Assembly: GCA_002688335.1 (NCBI GenBank) | Contig: NZCQ01000041.1 | Span: 1-6,300, forward strand | From: Candidatus Pacearchaeota archaeon | GTDB taxonomy: Archaea; Nanobdellota; Nanobdellia; Pacearchaeales; GW2011-AR1 | DNA: 6,300 nt | Reading direction: 5' to 3' | Shown: positions 4,788 to 6,300 of the stretch, piece after piece | Numbering within the stretch: the first letter of the stretch is position 1 | How the letters are laid out: each line of letters begins with the position of its first letter | Made by a program: the position numbers and the translations under genes | Notes under the pieces: model-generated | Told to the model about the DNA's origin: nothing | What the model saw: the letters and a program-made list of their open reading frames with translations, nothing else | Database searches by the model: none

Positions 4788-5747
4788 ATGGGACAGGTAA
4801 TCTTAGATGAAAAAGATAAGAAGATTTTGAAAGAAATAGAGTTAAATGGAAGAATCCCTTATACGCGGCTTGCTAAAAAAACAGGGTTGTCAAAACAGGT
4901 TGCTCAATATAGGGTGCAAAGACTTGAAAAAAATAAGATTATTCAGCAGTATACTACAATAGTTGATGTTAATAAATTAGGGGAATTAATTTATATAGTC
5001 TATCTAAAATTATCTAAGATAAATTCTAAAGATGAGCAGGCTTGGATTAAGAGCATAATCTCGAATGAAAAGGTAATAACTATCGGTAAGAATGCAGGAT
5101 CATATGATTTGACTATTGTGATTAAGTGTAGAAATGAAATTGAATTTAATGAAATCTTTGATAGCATAAGTTCAGATATTAGGGGTAATATTAGGGGTAA
5201 GGTTATTACGACTGAGATAAATTCTCACTATTTAACTACTAATATATTCAAAAGAATAAAAGGTAATGAGATAGAATCTGGTGGCAAGGTAGATAATATA
5301 AAATTAGATAATATTGATGAGGTTTTAATTAGGGGATTAACAGAAAATGGGAGGGCGTCACTAGTAGAATTAGCAAGTAAAACTAATCTGACTGCAAGGG
5401 GTGTAAATGAAAGAATTAAAAAGTTGGTAAAAAGGGGGATAATCAAGGGATATTTTGCTAAGATAAATTATGAGAAGCTCGGTTTTTTACATCTAAGAGC
5501 GTTTATCCATCTTGAAAACATAAATGCAGAATTGATTTCGAGGATTATTTCTTTTTTGAAAAATGAGGAAGGGGTTACGAGTATTACTAAATGTGTGGGA
5601 TATGCAGATTTAGATTTTAGATGTTTCTCAAGAAAAATTACAAAATTTTATGATTTGGTATTGAGATTGAAAGATAGATTTTCGAGTGAAATATTATTTG
5701 TTGATTCAATGAATGTATTTGATTGGGAGAAGATCAGATATGGATAA
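4788..5747 (+). CDS. Tandem Lrp/AsnC-family transcriptional regulator (two HTH-RAM units in one chain)
   Basis: The 319-residue protein is about twice the usual 150-residue Lrp/AsnC length and contains two complete units. Unit 1 has a winged HTH at about 5-60 (LDEKDKKIL start, recognition segment LSKQVAQYRVQRLEKNKII) and a RAM-like ligand/oligomerisation domain at about 66-145 with GSYDLTI at 104-110. Unit 2 has an HTH at about 172-228 (LDNIDEVLI start, LTARGVNERIKKLVKRGII) and a RAM-like domain at about 232-310 with VGYADLDF at 270-277. The halves are clearly divergent, so the duplication is old. The chain could fold as a built-in dimer with two non-identical DNA-reading heads. The ligand is unknown. 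Its promoter carries an inverted repeat suggesting autoregulation, and the divergent 150-aa gene is a possible second target. Confidence 0.9.
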   Translation: MGQVILDEKDKKILKEIELNGRIPYTRLAKKTGLSKQVAQYRVQRLEKNKIIQQYTTIVDVNKLGELIYIVYLKLSKINSKDEQAWIKSIISNEKVITIGKNAGSYDLTIVIKCRNEIEFNEIFDSISSDIRGNIRGKVITTEINSHYLTTNIFKRIKGNEIESGGKVDNIKLDNIDEVLIRGLTENGRASLVELASKTNLTARGVNERIKKLVKRGIIKGYFAKINYEKLGFLHLRAFIHLENINAELISRIISFLKNEEGVTSITKCVGYADLDFRCFSRKITKFYDLVLRLKDRFSSEILFVDSMNVFDWEKIRYG

Positions 5748-5757
5748 TAAGTTAATT

Positions 5758-5767
5758 ATTTATATTA
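5758..5767 (+). promoter_or_regulatory. Possible TATA box for the P-loop kinase gene
   Basis: TTTATATTAA is centred about 36 bases before the ATG at 5799, predicting a transcript start near 5788 and a leader of about 11 bases that would just contain the ribosome site. It lies 10 bases after the Lrp stop codon, so read-through from the regulator is an alternative. Confidence 0.35.
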
Positions 5768-5779
5768 AGATTTCTTAAT
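5764..5779. promoter_or_regulatory. Inverted repeat between the Lrp and kinase genes
   Basis: ATTAAGA and TCTTAAT are perfect 7-bp arms around TT. The site overlaps the candidate TATA box, so it could be an operator; read as RNA it could form a 6-bp hairpin followed by TTTTAT and act as a weak terminator for the Lrp gene. The sequence does not separate these options. Confidence 0.3.
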
Positions 5780-5789
5780 TTTATAAAAA

Positions 5790-5794
5790 GGGAG
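5790..5794 (+). promoter_or_regulatory. Shine-Dalgarno site for the P-loop kinase gene
   Basis: GGGAG, continuing as GGGAGTGAG, precedes the ATG at 5799 by four bases. It matches the GGAGGTGA-type archaeal site apart from one base. It marks this ATG as the start and shows that this mRNA has a leader, unlike the neighbouring regulator. Confidence 0.6.
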
Positions 5795-5798
5795 TGAG

Positions 5799-6287
5799 AT
5801 GAAATCTAAAATCTATATTCTTGGGCCTCAAGGTAGTGGAAAGACCTTGTTGGCTAAGAAAATTTCTAAGAGGTTGCGGATTCCTAGTTTTTCTTTGGAT
5901 GATATTTATTATAAGAAAAAATATACAGTTAAGAGGAGTGAAGATGAGAAGAAAAAGATGTTGTCTAAGATTCTTGGTAGGCGTAAAAAATGGATTATTG
6001 AAGGGGTGGCTACGTCATTTGTTTCCGATGCTGTTAAACAGGCGGATTTAGTTATTTGGTTAGACGTGGATCATAGATTACTTTCTTATAGAGTTATTAA
6101 GAGGCAGATTTTTAGGAGAGAATCTTTATTTAGATTGAGGAAGTTACTTAGTGAGATCAAACTTTATAAAAATAAGAAGGGAAAGTATAAGGAACATAAG
6201 GGATTGTTGAAAGTTAGTAAGAAGTATATTGTTTTGAGGGGTAGGAAGGATATTAAGAAATGTTTGAGTGAATTGGATGACCAATAA
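5799..6287 (+). CDS. Adenylate-kinase-like P-loop NTPase (FlaR/topology-modulation-like)
   Basis: This 162-residue protein is a complete small P-loop kinase-like NTPase. Walker A is GPQGSGKT at 9-16. SFSLDDIYY at 30-38 matches the substrate-side L-D-D motif of the group often annotated as FlaR or topology modulation protein. KWIIEGVATSF at 64-74 corresponds to the dG-type motif after the NMP-binding region, and ADLVIWLDVD at 82-91 to the Walker B strand. An Arg-rich lid follows (Arg97, Arg101, Arg105, Arg106), and YIVLRGRKDIKKCLSEL at 143-159 is the usual last strand and helix. A phosphate-transfer or nucleotide-binding role is inferred; the true substrate of this group is unclear. The C-terminal half is very Lys/Arg-rich, hinting at nucleic-acid contact. 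It follows the Lrp gene by 51 bases and has its own ribosome site. Confidence 0.85.
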   Translation: MKSKIYILGPQGSGKTLLAKKISKRLRIPSFSLDDIYYKKKYTVKRSEDEKKKMLSKILGRRKKWIIEGVATSFVSDAVKQADLVIWLDVDHRLLSYRVIKRQIFRRESLFRLRKLLSEIKLYKNKKGKYKEHKGLLKVSKKYIVLRGRKDIKKCLSELDDQ

Positions 6288-6288
6288 C

Positions 6289-6296
6289 TATAAATA
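6289..6296 (+). promoter_or_regulatory. TATA-like box at the window edge, probably for the next gene
   Basis: TATAAATA starts two bases after the kinase stop codon (6285-6287) and matches an archaeal TATA box. It would serve a plus-strand gene starting near or just beyond the end of the window. The gene itself cannot be seen. Confidence 0.4.
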
Positions 6297-6300
6297 TCTC

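Noticed and set aside
5228..5446. 72-aa minus-strand frame inside the tandem Lrp gene
   Set aside because: The plus strand encodes the second HTH of the regulator here; the minus frame has no start signals.
5821..6051. 76-aa alternative plus-strand frame inside the P-loop gene
   Set aside because: It overlaps the Walker A to Walker B coding region in another frame; the 162-aa product carries the recognisable motifs.
1..6300. CRISPR array, tRNA, rRNA, insertion sequence or attachment site
   Set aside because: No regularly spaced direct repeats, no cloverleaf with a T-loop motif, no transposase-like frame and no long terminal repeats were seen on either strand.

Overview
This is an AT-rich window, about one third G+C by eye, and it looks archaeal. 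Several first-in-transcript genes have a TATA-like box centred about 25 to 30 bases before the ATG and no Shine-Dalgarno site, which is the pattern of leaderless archaeal mRNA. Two genes that start inside a predicted transcript, and one with its own short leader, have GGAG-type ribosome sites instead. The gene content fits this: a tandem Lrp/AsnC regulator, an archaeal-type RelE-like toxin with a small winged-helix partner, and a run of short unrecognised proteins. An uncultivated small-genome archaeon (DPANN, Woesearchaeota/Pacearchaeota-like) is a reasonable guess, but no marker gene here proves it.

Layout: (1) 1-102 is the C-terminal end of an unrecognised plus-strand gene. (2) 103-188 is a convergent gap holding a compact three-way-junction RNA fold, best formed on the minus strand, and a T-rich tract. 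(3) 189-1979 (minus) is a complete ABC exporter half-transporter with all nucleotide-binding motifs. (4) 2032-2645 (minus) is a two-gene unit overlapping by ATGA: a wHTH-like small protein, then a RelE/ParE-like protein. An 18-bp inverted repeat lies between its TATA box and first ATG. (5) 2732-3188 (plus), divergent from that unit, carries a 114-aa unknown protein and a 39-aa protein joined by an 8-base overlap and a strong ribosome site. (6) 3212-4084 (plus) is an amidohydrolase-2-type metal-dependent hydrolase with one expected metal-binding His replaced by Gln. (7) 4074-4204 holds two tiny overlapping frames that look like one frameshifted or decayed small gene. (8) 4222-4674 (minus) is a 150-aa charged orphan. 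(9) 4788-5747 (plus) is an HTH-RAM-HTH-RAM regulator with a 9-bp-arm inverted repeat at its own promoter. (10) 5799-6287 (plus) is an adenylate-kinase-like P-loop protein (FlaR/topology-modulation-like), followed by a TATA-like box at the window edge.

How the parts may relate: the clearest functional module is the toxin-antitoxin-like pair with its own operator. The tandem Lrp protein probably represses itself and may affect the divergent 150-aa gene. The exporter and the P-loop kinase each have their own promoter. No mobile element, CRISPR array, tRNA or rRNA was seen. Most proposed regulatory sites are AT-rich inverted repeats and are inferences.
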